DNA of 64,000 nucleotides from Pseudoxanthomonas wuyuanensis (GTDB taxonomy: Bacteria; Pseudomonadota; Gammaproteobacteria; Xanthomonadales; Xanthomonadaceae), in the NCBI RefSeq assembly GCF_900215535.1, contig NZ_OCND01000002.1, positions 124,001-188,000 on the forward strand. Reading direction: 5' to 3'. The translations under genes and the position numbers were made by a program. Within the stretch, counting starts at the first letter, position 1. Every line of letters starts with the position of its first letter. Shown here in pieces: positions 44,968 through 52,691 of this stretch. The notes beneath the pieces are model-generated. The model ran no database searches, was not told the DNA's origin, and worked only from the letters and a program-made list of their open reading frames with translations.

Positions 44968-44985
44968 TTGGAAATGAATTTCCAA
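44968..44985. promoter_or_regulatory. 18-bp dyad, likely LysR operator
   Basis: TTGGAAAT-GA-ATTTCCAA has 8-bp perfectly paired arms. It lies 16 bases before the LysR gene and 51 before the reductase start, in an AT-rich island. Operators of quinone-responsive LysR proteins are typically such dyads. Confidence 0.65.
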
Positions 44986-45001
44986 AATTTCAGGTATAGC
45001 A

Positions 45002-45895
45002 GTGGTTAATTTGAGGCGGCTGGATCTCAACCTGCTGGTGACGCTGGATGTCCTGCTCTCGGAGCAGAACGTGACCCGCGCGGCGCAGCGCCTGCATTTC
45101 TCGCAGCCATCGGTCAGCGTGCATCTGGCCAAGCTGAGGGACATCTTTGGCGACCCGCTGCTGCTGCCGGGGCCGCGGGGCATGCGGCCCACCGCCAGGG
45201 CCGAGGCGTTGCGCGAACCGTTGCGCCTGGCGCTTGAGGCGCTGGAGCACGCGGTGGCGCCGGCGCGCGCCTTCGACCCCGCCCAAGCCAGCCATACCTG
45301 GCGGGTCGCGGCAGCCGACTACGCCGAATCGACGGTGCTGTTGCCGGCGCTGGCCGGTTTGCGTTCGGCCGCGCCCGGTGCCCGCCTGGCCGTCGTACAA
45401 CTGTTTCCGTCACGCATCGCCAAACAGGCCGAGCAGGGCGAGATCGATCTCGCCTTCCACACCAGCGAAGACGCGCCGGCCGGCCTGCACCGGCGGCCGC
45501 TCTTCCGCGAGCGGTACGTGCTGGCGGGCCGTGCCGGCCACCCGCAGCTGAAACGGCGGCCCACGCTTGCACAGTTCGGCAGACTGGAGCACGTCGTGGT
45601 GTCGCCCGACGGCGGCGGATTCCGCGGCGTCACCGATGATGTGCTGTCGCAGGCAGGACTGACGCGCCGGGTGGTGCTGTCGGTCCCGCATTTCCTGTTC
45701 GTCATTTCGGTGCTGGCGGAAACCGACCTGGTGGCGATGCTGCCGTCGCGCCTGGTGCGCGGCAACCACGCGCTCAGGGTGGTGGAGCCGCCTGTCGAGG
45801 TGCCGGGCTATGAGATGGCCATGCTGTGGCACGAACGCTGCCATCGCGATCCTGCGCATCAGTGGCTGCGCGAGCGCATCGCCGCGTCGCTGTGA
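45002..45895 (+). CDS. LysR-family regulator of the quinone reductase
   Basis: A 297-residue LysR protein of the NodD/LinR-like subgroup: it starts VNLRRLDLNLLVTLDVLLSE, with the winged helix RAAQRLHFSQPSVSVHLAKL and the ligand domain from about residue 90 (WRVAAADYAESTVLLPALAG). The start is GTG 45002, the usual beginning of the domain. It is divergent from the flavodoxin-like reductase and very likely controls it. Confidence 0.9.
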   Translation: MVNLRRLDLNLLVTLDVLLSEQNVTRAAQRLHFSQPSVSVHLAKLRDIFGDPLLLPGPRGMRPTARAEALREPLRLALEALEHAVAPARAFDPAQASHTWRVAAADYAESTVLLPALAGLRSAAPGARLAVVQLFPSRIAKQAEQGEIDLAFHTSEDAPAGLHRRPLFRERYVLAGRAGHPQLKRRPTLAQFGRLEHVVVSPDGGGFRGVTDDVLSQAGLTRRVVLSVPHFLFVISVLAETDLVAMLPSRLVRGNHALRVVEPPVEVPGYEMAMLWHERCHRDPAHQWLRERIAASL

Positions 45896-46129
45896 CGCCG
45901 TGGCGTTGCAGAAGCGCGCGACATGCCGTTTCGCTGGCGCGCTGCTGCCGGGCACTGCCGGGTTATCGTTCCGGCGGCCGGCCAGCAGACGGATTGAGGC
46001 GCTGGCGGCACAGGGAATGGACGCTTCGTCCCGGCGGGAGGCGCTTGGCAGCGCAGCGCGATCCCGGCGGGCGTCCGCTGGCGGTCCCTGTCGATTCATG
46101 TCGGCCGGTGTATAAAGCCGTTCGGTCCG

Positions 46130-46630
46130 TTGCTTGGGTCGGGCGCGCATGATGTCCGCCGCGGTTGCGGAGGAGCTTGCAATCTGCTTCGGCAGGGCTT
46201 GGCCAACCTGGCAAGCCATCCGCTCCAGGCATCGAACCGCACATTCAACTTTCTTGGGTTTCCGCTGATAGCCAGTTCACTACAACTCAAAGCAGACTGG
46301 CATTACGGACGAAGCGGCGAGCGCCACCATTACGTGATTCAGGCCTGGGTCAAGAACCGGCTGGGCGGCAGGGCGCACGGATGGTTCCAGCCGGGCTCCC
46401 GGTTCGTTCTTGCGAAGATCGAAATCACCCGCTCTCATCGTTCGAAAGGCTATGGCACGGTCGTGCTTGAAGAGCTGCGGGCGAAGGCGCGCCAGTGCGG
46501 ATGCAGCGAGCTCGTGTTCCAGGGCGTACGCGCCGACAACAGCGGCGCCATCAAGCTGTACACATCGTTCGGTGCCAAGCCGGTCCCCACCTCGGGGAAC
46601 CTCTGCGATTTCGTTGTCCCGCTGCCGTAG
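46130..46630 (+). CDS. GNAT-family acetyltransferase, start uncertain
   Basis: The C-terminal 100 residues are a GNAT fold: the acetyl-CoA loop RSHRSKGYGTVVLEELRAKA (R-x2-G-x-G/A type), then LVFQGVRADNSGAIKLYTSF and GAKPV. Residues before about 50 are doubtful; the frame opens at a TTG (46130), there is no clear ribosome site, and the two ATGs at 46149 and 46152 are in another frame that ends at 46266. The 5' part may be frameshifted. Acceptor unknown. The gaps on either side (234 and 232 bases) contain no gene. Confidence 0.65.
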   Translation: MLGSGAHDVRRGCGGACNLLRQGLANLASHPLQASNRTFNFLGFPLIASSLQLKADWHYGRSGERHHYVIQAWVKNRLGGRAHGWFQPGSRFVLAKIEITRSHRSKGYGTVVLEELRAKARQCGCSELVFQGVRADNSGAIKLYTSFGAKPVPTSGNLCDFVVPLP

Positions 46631-46862
46631 CCGCGGTTTCGGAACAAGTATCGGTCCACGGACTCTGACGGCCGTCCGCGTTGCGTAGCGCGTCTGCGTT
46701 GCCACGCGGTGATGGCGCCGGGTCGCGGCCGGACGGCATGAGGCCGCAGCTTCCCGAGTCCGGTACGCGGCGGCAATGCGCGCTTGCCGAGAGCGGTTCC
46801 GGCGAGCGCCTGGCCAGACGGCGCCACAGGCGCGAAGCTGCGCGGCGAGTTAGCCTGTCGCC

Positions 46863-48083
46863 ATGGACTCCCTGATTGCCGCTTCCGCTCGCGCGCTCGC
46901 TGCCGGCGATCCGCTCGGCGCCCTCAAGCGCATCGCTCTGCGCGATGACCCGCCCGCGCTTGCGCTGCGCGGCATTGCCATGGCCCAGTTGGGCGAACAC
47001 CCGCGTGCGCGCGAGCTGCTTCGGCGCGCGGCGCGCGGCTTTGGCGACCGCGGGGTTCTGGCGCGCGCGCGTTGCGTGGTGGCCGAGGCCGAGGTGGCGC
47101 TGGCGATGCGCGATTTCGGCAGCTCGCCGCGCGCGCTGGCAGCCGCGGCCGCGACGCTGGAAGCGCGCGCCGACCGCGCCAATGCCATGCACGCACGGCT
47201 GATCGCAGTGCGACGGCTATTGCTGCTGGGCCGCATCGAAGACGCCGACGCCGCGCTGGTTTGCGTGGATACGCGCGGCCTGCCGCCGGCGCTGGCGGCG
47301 GTGGCGGGGCTGGCCGCAGCCGAGATCGCATTGCGGACGCTGCGCACCGCGCCGGCGCGCGCGGCGCTGGACCGCGCGTACGAGGCCGCAGAGCGCGCGC
47401 GCATACCGGCGCTGCTGGCCGAAGCCGCCGAAGCGCGCACCGCGCTCGAACGTCCTGCGGCGCGGCACATCCACGGCGGCCACGAGCGGCCGTTGCGGCT
47501 GGACGAGATCGAAGCGCGGCTCGCTGCCGGTGCGCTGGTTGTCGATGCCTGCCACCGCGGCCTGCGCACAGGCGATGCGTGGTGTCCGCTGGCGCGCAGG
47601 CCGGTGCTGTTCGCCCTGGCGCGCGCATTGGCCGAAGGCTGGCCCGGCGATGTCGAGCGCGATGGGCTGATCATGCGCGCCTTCCGCAGCCGCCATCCGG
47701 ATGAGACCCATCGCGCGCGCTTGCGCGTGGAAATTGGCCGGTTGCGCAGGCTGATCGCGCCGCTGGCCACCATCGAAGCCACCGCCCGCGGCTTTGCGCT
47801 GGTGCCGCGCGTACGCCGGGAGGTCGTCGTCCTGGTGCCGCCGATCGACGGCGAGCAGGCGTCGCTGCAAGCCTTGCTGACCGACGGCGCCGCCTGGTCC
47901 ACATCGGCGCTGGCACTGGCGCTGGGGGCCAGCCAGCGCACCGTGCAACGCGCACTGGCCGAGCTGGAAGCCGCCGGACGGGTGCGCTCGTTCGGACGCG
48001 CACGGGCGCAGCGCTGGCTGGCGCCGCCGCTGACGGGATTCACGACGATCTTGTTACTCCCCACTGCGCTCCCGCCCGGGTAG
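46863..48083 (+). CDS. Two-part helix-turn-helix regulator with an alpha-helical repeat N-terminus
   Basis: A 406-residue protein, very rich in Ala and Arg. Residues 1-200 look like TPR-type helical repeats (LRGIAMAQLGEHPRARELLR, AHARLIAV-type helices). Residues about 250-310 look like a worn OmpR-type winged helix (RARLRVEIGRLRRLIAPLAT), and residues about 345-386 are a second winged helix (WSTSALALALGASQRTVQRA, LAELEAAGRVRSFGRA). It ends 44 bases before the propeller gene on the same strand, so it probably regulates it and the DUF899 gene. I know no well-studied homologue. Confidence 0.75.
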   Translation: MDSLIAASARALAAGDPLGALKRIALRDDPPALALRGIAMAQLGEHPRARELLRRAARGFGDRGVLARARCVVAEAEVALAMRDFGSSPRALAAAAATLEARADRANAMHARLIAVRRLLLLGRIEDADAALVCVDTRGLPPALAAVAGLAAAEIALRTLRTAPARAALDRAYEAAERARIPALLAEAAEARTALERPAARHIHGGHERPLRLDEIEARLAAGALVVDACHRGLRTGDAWCPLARRPVLFALARALAEGWPGDVERDGLIMRAFRSRHPDETHRARLRVEIGRLRRLIAPLATIEATARGFALVPRVRREVVVLVPPIDGEQASLQALLTDGAAWSTSALALALGASQRTVQRALAELEAAGRVRSFGRARAQRWLAPPLTGFTTILLLPTALPPG

Positions 48084-48126
48084 ATTGGCCCTGCAGCGTC
48101 GCTCCCGGCGCAAAGGAGGCCAAGCC

Positions 48127-48804
48127 ATGAAGCGCAACCCGAGTACAGACAAGTCCCAGGCGACAGCGCATACGGCCGAGATCGTCCGCGAATACGGTCC
48201 GTTCGCCGGCGCCGACAGCGTGGGAGGCGTCACCCACGATGGCCGCCATGTCTGGGCGGCCATCGGCGACAAGCTGCTCGCTTTCGATCCGGAAAGCGGC
48301 GAACCGACTCGCACGCTGGAACATGCCGCCGATGCCGGCACCGCCTTCGATGGCACTTATCTCTATCAGATTGCCGAAACGCGCATCGACAAGATCGATC
48401 CGGCCACTGGCGATGTGATCAAGTCGATTCCGGCGCCAGGCAACGGCGGCGACTCGGGGCTGGCCTGGGCCGAGGGCAGCCTGTGGGTGGGCCAGTACCG
48501 CGGTCGCAGGATCCACCAGGTCGATCCGGAGTCCGGCACCGTCATCCGCTCCATCGAATCCAATCGCTTCGTCACCGGCGTGACCTGGGTCGACGACGAG
48601 TTGTGGCACGGCACCTGGGAGGACGAGGAGAGCGAAATCCGCCGCATCGATCCGCACAGCGGCGCCGTGCTTGAGCGGCTGCAGATGCCGCAAGGCGTTG
48701 GCGTCAGCGGGCTCGAATCCGACGGCGCGGACCTGTTCTATTGCGGCGGCGGCGGGGCCGGGAAGGTTCGCGCGGTGCGGCGCCCGAAACGCACCACGGC
48801 CTGA
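48127..48804 (+). CDS. Cytoplasmic beta-propeller protein (glutamine cyclotransferase/Vgb-like fold)
   Basis: A 225-residue propeller with blades of the type LLAFDPESGEPTRTLE, RIDKIDPATGDVIKSIPAPG, RIHQVDPESGTVIRSIESNR and EIRRIDPHSGAVLERLQMPQ. It has no signal peptide, unlike plant-type glutaminyl cyclases. The GNGGDSGLAWAEGSLWVGQY segment is typical of bacterial relatives of unknown role. AAAGGAGG is six bases before the ATG. It sits between the two-part regulator and the DUF899 gene, an arrangement that suggests a signal-binding or lactonase-like function. Confidence 0.8.
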   Translation: MKRNPSTDKSQATAHTAEIVREYGPFAGADSVGGVTHDGRHVWAAIGDKLLAFDPESGEPTRTLEHAADAGTAFDGTYLYQIAETRIDKIDPATGDVIKSIPAPGNGGDSGLAWAEGSLWVGQYRGRRIHQVDPESGTVIRSIESNRFVTGVTWVDDELWHGTWEDEESEIRRIDPHSGAVLERLQMPQGVGVSGLESDGADLFYCGGGGAGKVRAVRRPKRTTA

Positions 48805-48918
48805 TTGCCGACAGCCGGCCGCAGCCGGGAAGCGCTGGCCCGGCTGGCGGACGCCAAAGTACCCGTGCACATCCGATTCCGTCCACGGCACAGGGCGAAC
48901 CGCCCCGATCGGGACGTC

Positions 48919-48936
48919 TTCGGTTTGATAACCGAA
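48919..48936. promoter_or_regulatory. 7-bp dyad upstream of the DUF899 gene
   Basis: TTCGGTT-TGAT-AACCGAA lies 100 bases before the DUF899 start in a 231-base gap. It could be an operator for the neighbouring regulator or a terminator hairpin of the upstream gene; no U-run follows. Confidence 0.4.
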
Positions 48937-49035
48937 TCCGCGCGTGCCCGCCCTCTCACGCAACGCCTGTGCGCGGACAAAGCGGCTCCCGGAGTGGGAG
49001 AGCGCACCGTCAACACCATCACTGAGGAAAACAAC

Positions 49036-49821
49036 ATGAACGCTATCGCTTCCGAACCTGCTACCGCCCATCATCCGGTCGTGTCCAAGGATCAATGGCT
49101 GGCCGAACGCAACAAACTGCTGGTGCGTGAGAAGGAGCTGACCCGCCTGCATGACCGAATTGCGCGCGAGCGCCGCGCGCTGCCGTGGGTGCGCGTGGAC
49201 AAGCTGTATGTCTTCGACACGCTGGAAGGTCCCCGCACGCTGGCCGAACTGTTCGACGGCCGCCGCCAACTTCTGGTGCAGCACTTCATGTTCGCGCCGG
49301 GCTGGGAGCAGGGCTGCAAGAGCTGTTCGTACATGGCTGACCACAACGACGGTGCGACGGTGCATCTGGCGCAACGCGACACTACGTTTCTGGCGATCTC
49401 GCGCGCGCCGTTGGCCGATATCGAGCGCTTCCGGCAGCGCATGGGCTGGCGGTTCAAATGGGTCTCTTCCCATGGCACCGACTTCAACCACGACTTCGGC
49501 GTCAACTTCAGCGAGGACGAAATGTCTTCGGGCAAGGTCGACTACAACTACGTCATGCAGCCGTTCCCGCATGAAGAGGCGCCCGGCATCAGCGTGTTCT
49601 GCAAGGATGATGCGGGCGAAGTCTTCCACACCTACTCTCGCTATGGGCGTGGGGTCGAAGTGATGATGCACACCTATGCATTGCTGGACCTGACGCCCAA
49701 GGGGCGCGATGAGGATGGCCTGGGCTACGGCATGGAGTGGGTGCGCCACCACGACCGCTACGGGACCGATCCTGCGGCCGCGGCACCGGCCGCCGGTTCG
49801 TGCTGCGCCGGACAGCGCTGA
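49036..49821 (+). CDS. DUF899 thioredoxin-like protein
   Basis: A 261-residue protein of the DUF899 (thioredoxin-superfamily) group. The family marks are WLAERNKLLVREKELTRLHD, RRALPWVRVDKLYVFDTLEG, the FAPGWEQGCKSCSYMADHND segment with the CKSC dithiol in the CxxC position, and HTYALLDLTPKGRDE at the end. The unusual C-terminus GSCCAGQR adds two Cys. Proteins of this family are predicted dithiol oxidoreductases but are uncharacterised. GAGGAAA precedes the ATG. It is part of the same-strand set 46863-50484. Confidence 0.87.
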   Translation: MNAIASEPATAHHPVVSKDQWLAERNKLLVREKELTRLHDRIARERRALPWVRVDKLYVFDTLEGPRTLAELFDGRRQLLVQHFMFAPGWEQGCKSCSYMADHNDGATVHLAQRDTTFLAISRAPLADIERFRQRMGWRFKWVSSHGTDFNHDFGVNFSEDEMSSGKVDYNYVMQPFPHEEAPGISVFCKDDAGEVFHTYSRYGRGVEVMMHTYALLDLTPKGRDEDGLGYGMEWVRHHDRYGTDPAAAAPAAGSCCAGQR

Positions 49822-49854
49822 TCCGGCCGATCCGCTGAGCCGGATGATTGCGCC

Positions 49855-50484
49855 ATGTCGGAACTGTGGCCGTGGTTGGCGATTGCCGGACTCGGCGCCG
49901 CGCATGGCCTGAGCCCGGTCAACGGCTGGATGTTCGCCGCCGCGCGCGGCGCGCAGACGGGCGACAGCAGGCAGGCCTGGCGTGCGCTGCTGCCGATAGG
50001 CATCGGGCACGCGGTATCGATCGCCCTGGTGGCTTACGTCTTCTCGTTGGGAGTATCGATGGAGCGCAGCCGGATCCACGCCGCCGCCGGCGCGCTGCTG
50101 GTTGGCGTGGCTGCGTACCGCTGGCTGGCCGGCACCAGGCAACGCACGCCTGCCGGCACGCACGCCAGCCATGCCGGCATCGCGCTTTGGTCGTTCCTGA
50201 TGGCCACCGCGCACGGGGCGGGGCTGATGCTGGTACCTGCGCTGGTGCCGCTGTGCCTGGCCAATGATCCGGCCCGCGCGATCACCGCGTCGGGCTCGCT
50301 GGCCCTGGCGCTGGCGGTAGTCGGTGTCCATATGGCGGCGATGCTGGTCATGACCGGCATCGCCGCCGCCGGCGCCTGCCGCGGCATCGCCATGCATCGC
50401 CGCTGGTCGCGTGCTGCGATGCCGGGTCAGATCTGGACCGCCATACTGGCCATCACCGGCGTGCTGCTGATCGTGCTGCGCTAG
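49855..50484 (+). CDS. Six-helix inner-membrane protein with conserved-looking histidines
   Basis: A 209-residue membrane protein: helices at WPWLAIAGLGAAHGLSPVNG, GIGHAVSIALVAYVFSLG, IHAAAGALLVGVAAYRWLAG, ALWSFLMATAHGAGLMLVPA, SGSLALALAVVGVHMAAMLV and IWTAILAITGVLLIVL. His residues sit within or at the edge of four helices (AAHG, IGHA, TAHG, GVHM), a pattern suggesting metal or proton handling, as in NiCoT or TauE-like carriers, though their signature motifs are absent. It starts 33 bases after DUF899 and likely shares its mRNA. Confidence 0.72.
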   Translation: MSELWPWLAIAGLGAAHGLSPVNGWMFAAARGAQTGDSRQAWRALLPIGIGHAVSIALVAYVFSLGVSMERSRIHAAAGALLVGVAAYRWLAGTRQRTPAGTHASHAGIALWSFLMATAHGAGLMLVPALVPLCLANDPARAITASGSLALALAVVGVHMAAMLVMTGIAAAGACRGIAMHRRWSRAAMPGQIWTAILAITGVLLIVLR

Positions 50485-50616
50485 GGGCTATTGCCGTTTC
50501 CCGAGCCGGCCGCGCCGCAATTGCGCGTGTTCGAGGCAAGGAAGAGTGAGGACGCGGACGTTGGTCAACGCCCGGGCGATGACGCGGCCCCGCTCGGGAA
50601 ACGGCAACAGCCCCTG
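50484..50616. repeat. 133-bp palindromic element between convergent genes
   Basis: Left arm GGCTATTGCCGTTTCCCGAG (from 50487) and right arm GCTCGGGAAACGGCAACAGC (50592-50611) pair as a 23-bp inverted repeat with one mismatch; pairing continues weakly into CGGCCGCG. The left arm begins at the stop codon of the membrane-protein gene, and the convergent XapX gene ends 20 bases beyond the right arm. It may serve as a two-way terminator or be a small mobile palindrome. Confidence 0.65.
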
Positions 50617-50635
50617 AGGCATGGAGGCGCCTGCC

Positions 50636-50794
50636 TCAGCGGAAAACGAAATCGCCGGCGAGGAAACCAAGCGTCATTGCGACCACCAGCAGCGCCCCCT
50701 GCAGCTTCGGCGGCGCGGGCAAGGGAATGTCCAGCAGCCTGCAACCGATGCCGATCAGCAACGCCAAAAACAGGCCGAATAGCGACACCGTCAT
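50636..50794 (-). CDS. XapX-family mini membrane protein (second copy)
   Basis: A 52-residue protein of the XapX/DUF1427 type: helix (VSLFGLFLALLIGIG), the conserved link CRLLDIPLPAPPKLQGA and a second helix (LLVVAMTLGFLAGDF). XapX proteins are 50-90 residues long with two helices and a central P-x-P-P turn. Its ATG overlaps the TGA of the first XapX gene (ATGA), so the two copies are coupled and may form a hetero-oligomer. Function unknown; relatives are often beside hydrolases. It is the last gene of the operon. Confidence 0.75.
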   Translation of the reverse strand: MTVSLFGLFLALLIGIGCRLLDIPLPAPPKLQGALLVVAMTLGFLAGDFVFR

Positions 50795-51021
50795 CGCTGT
50801 ACCCTACCGGCGGTTTGTCCGGTCGGGCCACCGCAGTCGGCGACATGCGCAGCGGCGCGGCGCGTCAGCCATCTTTCCGCCAGCAGATATCCCGATGTCA
50901 TCGCCACCACCAGCAGAGCGCCTACCAGCAGCGGCGGTGCAGGCACCGGTATGCCTGACGCGCGACAGCCAAAGCCTATGGCGAAACCAAGCGCGATGCC
51001 GAGCAGCAGTTTCCAGTTCAT
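50791..51021 (-). CDS. XapX-family mini membrane protein (first copy)
   Basis: A 76-residue XapX/DUF1427 protein: helix 1 WKLLLGIALGFAIGFG, turn CRASGIPVPAPPLLVGA, helix 2 LLVVAMTSGYLLAERWLT, then a polar tail (RRAAAHVADCGGPTGQT). The link between helices (C-R-x-x-x-I-P-x-P-A-P-P) is shared with the second copy, so they are tandem duplicates. ATG 51021 or 51027 may start; GGATGAG precedes the latter. It follows the MFS gene by about 30 bases, within the operon. Confidence 0.78.
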   Translation of the reverse strand: MNWKLLLGIALGFAIGFGCRASGIPVPAPPLLVGALLVVAMTSGYLLAERWLTRRAAAHVADCGGPTGQTAGRVQR

Positions 51022-51041
51022 GCGCATCTCATCCAAAAGTG

Positions 51042-51055
51042 AATAGCACGCTCTA
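51042..51055 (-). repeat. Solitary end of the 3975-type palindromic element
   Basis: On the minus strand TAGAGCGTGCTAT is identical to the left end of the element at 3975, and similarity continues weakly (ACTTT at +2). The TAG of this end is the stop codon of the MFS gene. Only one end is present, so this is a relic. Confidence 0.55.
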
Positions 51056-52690
51056 AATGTCGGAGTGGGTTCCGGAAAGCGGGGCGTGGATCGCAGGTGC
51101 GCCGCCGATGAAATGCCTGACCTGCGGTGGGGCATCGCCGATATGCAGGCGGCGCAGCACGTCCTGCAGGCGACGCTCCTCCCCGGTAACGCGTTCGTGC
51201 TGGCGCAGATGTTCCAGCCAAGAGGCGACCAGGAAGTACTCCAGATAGATGCCGGGCGCCGCGGTGTCTTCCATCACGCCCCATTGCACCGCGCCATCGC
51301 GGCGGCGGCTGCGGCCCAGCCACTGCATGCGCTCCAGGAACGCGACCCGGTCCTCCAGCGCGATGCGGTATTCCACGGTGACCAGGACCGGGCCGCGATC
51401 CTGGTCGTGCGGGATAGACAGCAGCGGTTCGGGCCAGTGCGCCGAAGGCGTGATGTCCAGCGCATCGGCCGCGCCCAGGCGGAAGCGCAGCGCCCATCCC
51501 GAGGCAAGCAAGGTTGCGATTGCCGCCAGCGTAAGCGCGAAAGCCGTGTCCCAACGCTGCGCCACCGCTCCCCACAGCAGGCTGCCGGCGGCCATGCCCG
51601 AGGCGAACACAACGATGTACAGGGATAGCGCCCGCGCGCGCACCCATGGCGGCACCGACGTCTGCGCCGCGATCTGCAGCGACGACAGCACGCTGATCCA
51701 CGCTAGCCCGTTCAACAGCATCACCGGAAACAGCAGTTCGCGTTGGCGTATCCACGCCAGGCCCAACAGCGACAACGCACAAAGCAGCGACGCCGCCAGC
51801 ACCAGGCGGTCGTGATCCATCCGCATGCGCAGTTTCGGCAGCAACAGTGCGCCCAGGACGGCGCCGACGCCGATGCAGCCCAGCAGGGAGCCATAGGTTC
51901 CGGAACCGGCGGCCAGATCCTTGCGCACCACGATGGGCAGCAGCGCAGGCAGGGCGCTGGCGAACACGAAGAAACTGGCCGACTTCACCAACACCGACTG
52001 GAATACGTTGGCGTGCGAAGCGTAGCGCAGGCCGGCGCGCAGCGCGCTCCCGAAGCGTTCCGGAGGCAGCAGCGATGGCGATGGCGCGCGTTTCCAGCGC
52101 CATAGCACCACCACCACGCCGAGGAACGACAACGCATTGATGGCGAATGCCCAGGACGCACCGAACTGCGCCACGACCAAACCGCCCAGGGCAGGACCGA
52201 CCGAACGCGCGATATTCATGCTCACCGAATTCAGCGCAACCGCAGGCGCCAGCATCTCGCGCGGGACCAGTTCCGAGGTGGCCGCGGCCTGTGCCGGCAT
52301 GGCCATGGCCGCGCCGGCGCCCAACGCGAAGGTGAGCGCAAGCAGCGACCACGGCTCCAGCCGATCGGCCTGCGCCAGCAACGCCAACAGTGTGGCGATG
52401 CCGAACATCCATAGCTGGGCGGCGATCAGGTATTTGCGGCGGTCGACGGTATCGGCCAGCGTTCCGGCCAGCAGCGCCAGCAACACGACCGGCAAGGTGG
52501 TTGCCGATTGCACTGCGGCGACCCAAAGCGCAGAACCGGTCCGCTCGGCCATGACCCAGGCGGCCGCGACATCGTGCATCCAGGTGCCGATGTTGCCGAC
52601 CAGGATCGCCAACCACAGTGCGCGGAAGGTTGGCTGGGAAAACGGCGCCCAGGGGCCGGGAGGCAGTGCGGCGGATGGCTGGTTTCCCAT
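51053..52690 (-). CDS. MFS exporter (DUF894/MFS_3) with C-terminal monooxygenase-like domain
   Basis: A 545-residue protein: residues about 20-415 are a 12-helix major-facilitator exporter (TFRALWLAILVGNIGTWMHD, the marker of the MFS_3 subgroup), and residues 440-545 are a soluble ferredoxin-fold domain like antibiotic-biosynthesis monooxygenases (VLVTVEYRIALEDRVAFLER, WGVMEDTAAPGIYLEYFLVA, SWLEHLRQHERV). This fusion is known in DUF894 proteins. It may pump out a small product of the operon's hydrolases. Its start is one base from the amidohydrolase stop, and its stop is in a relic repeat end. Confidence 0.9.
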   Translation of the reverse strand: MGNQPSAALPPGPWAPFSQPTFRALWLAILVGNIGTWMHDVAAAWVMAERTGSALWVAAVQSATTLPVVLLALLAGTLADTVDRRKYLIAAQLWMFGIATLLALLAQADRLEPWSLLALTFALGAGAAMAMPAQAAATSELVPREMLAPAVALNSVSMNIARSVGPALGGLVVAQFGASWAFAINALSFLGVVVVLWRWKRAPSPSLLPPERFGSALRAGLRYASHANVFQSVLVKSASFFVFASALPALLPIVVRKDLAAGSGTYGSLLGCIGVGAVLGALLLPKLRMRMDHDRLVLAASLLCALSLLGLAWIRQRELLFPVMLLNGLAWISVLSSLQIAAQTSVPPWVRARALSLYIVVFASGMAAGSLLWGAVAQRWDTAFALTLAAIATLLASGWALRFRLGAADALDITPSAHWPEPLLSIPHDQDRGPVLVTVEYRIALEDRVAFLERMQWLGRSRRRDGAVQWGVMEDTAAPGIYLEYFLVASWLEHLRQHERVTGEERRLQDVLRRLHIGDAPPQVRHFIGGAPAIHAPLSGTHSDI

Positions 52691-52691
52691 G

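Noticed and set aside
48919..48936. A rho-independent terminator after the propeller gene
   Set aside because: The stem is short, AT-containing and not followed by a T-run; kept only as a possible operator.
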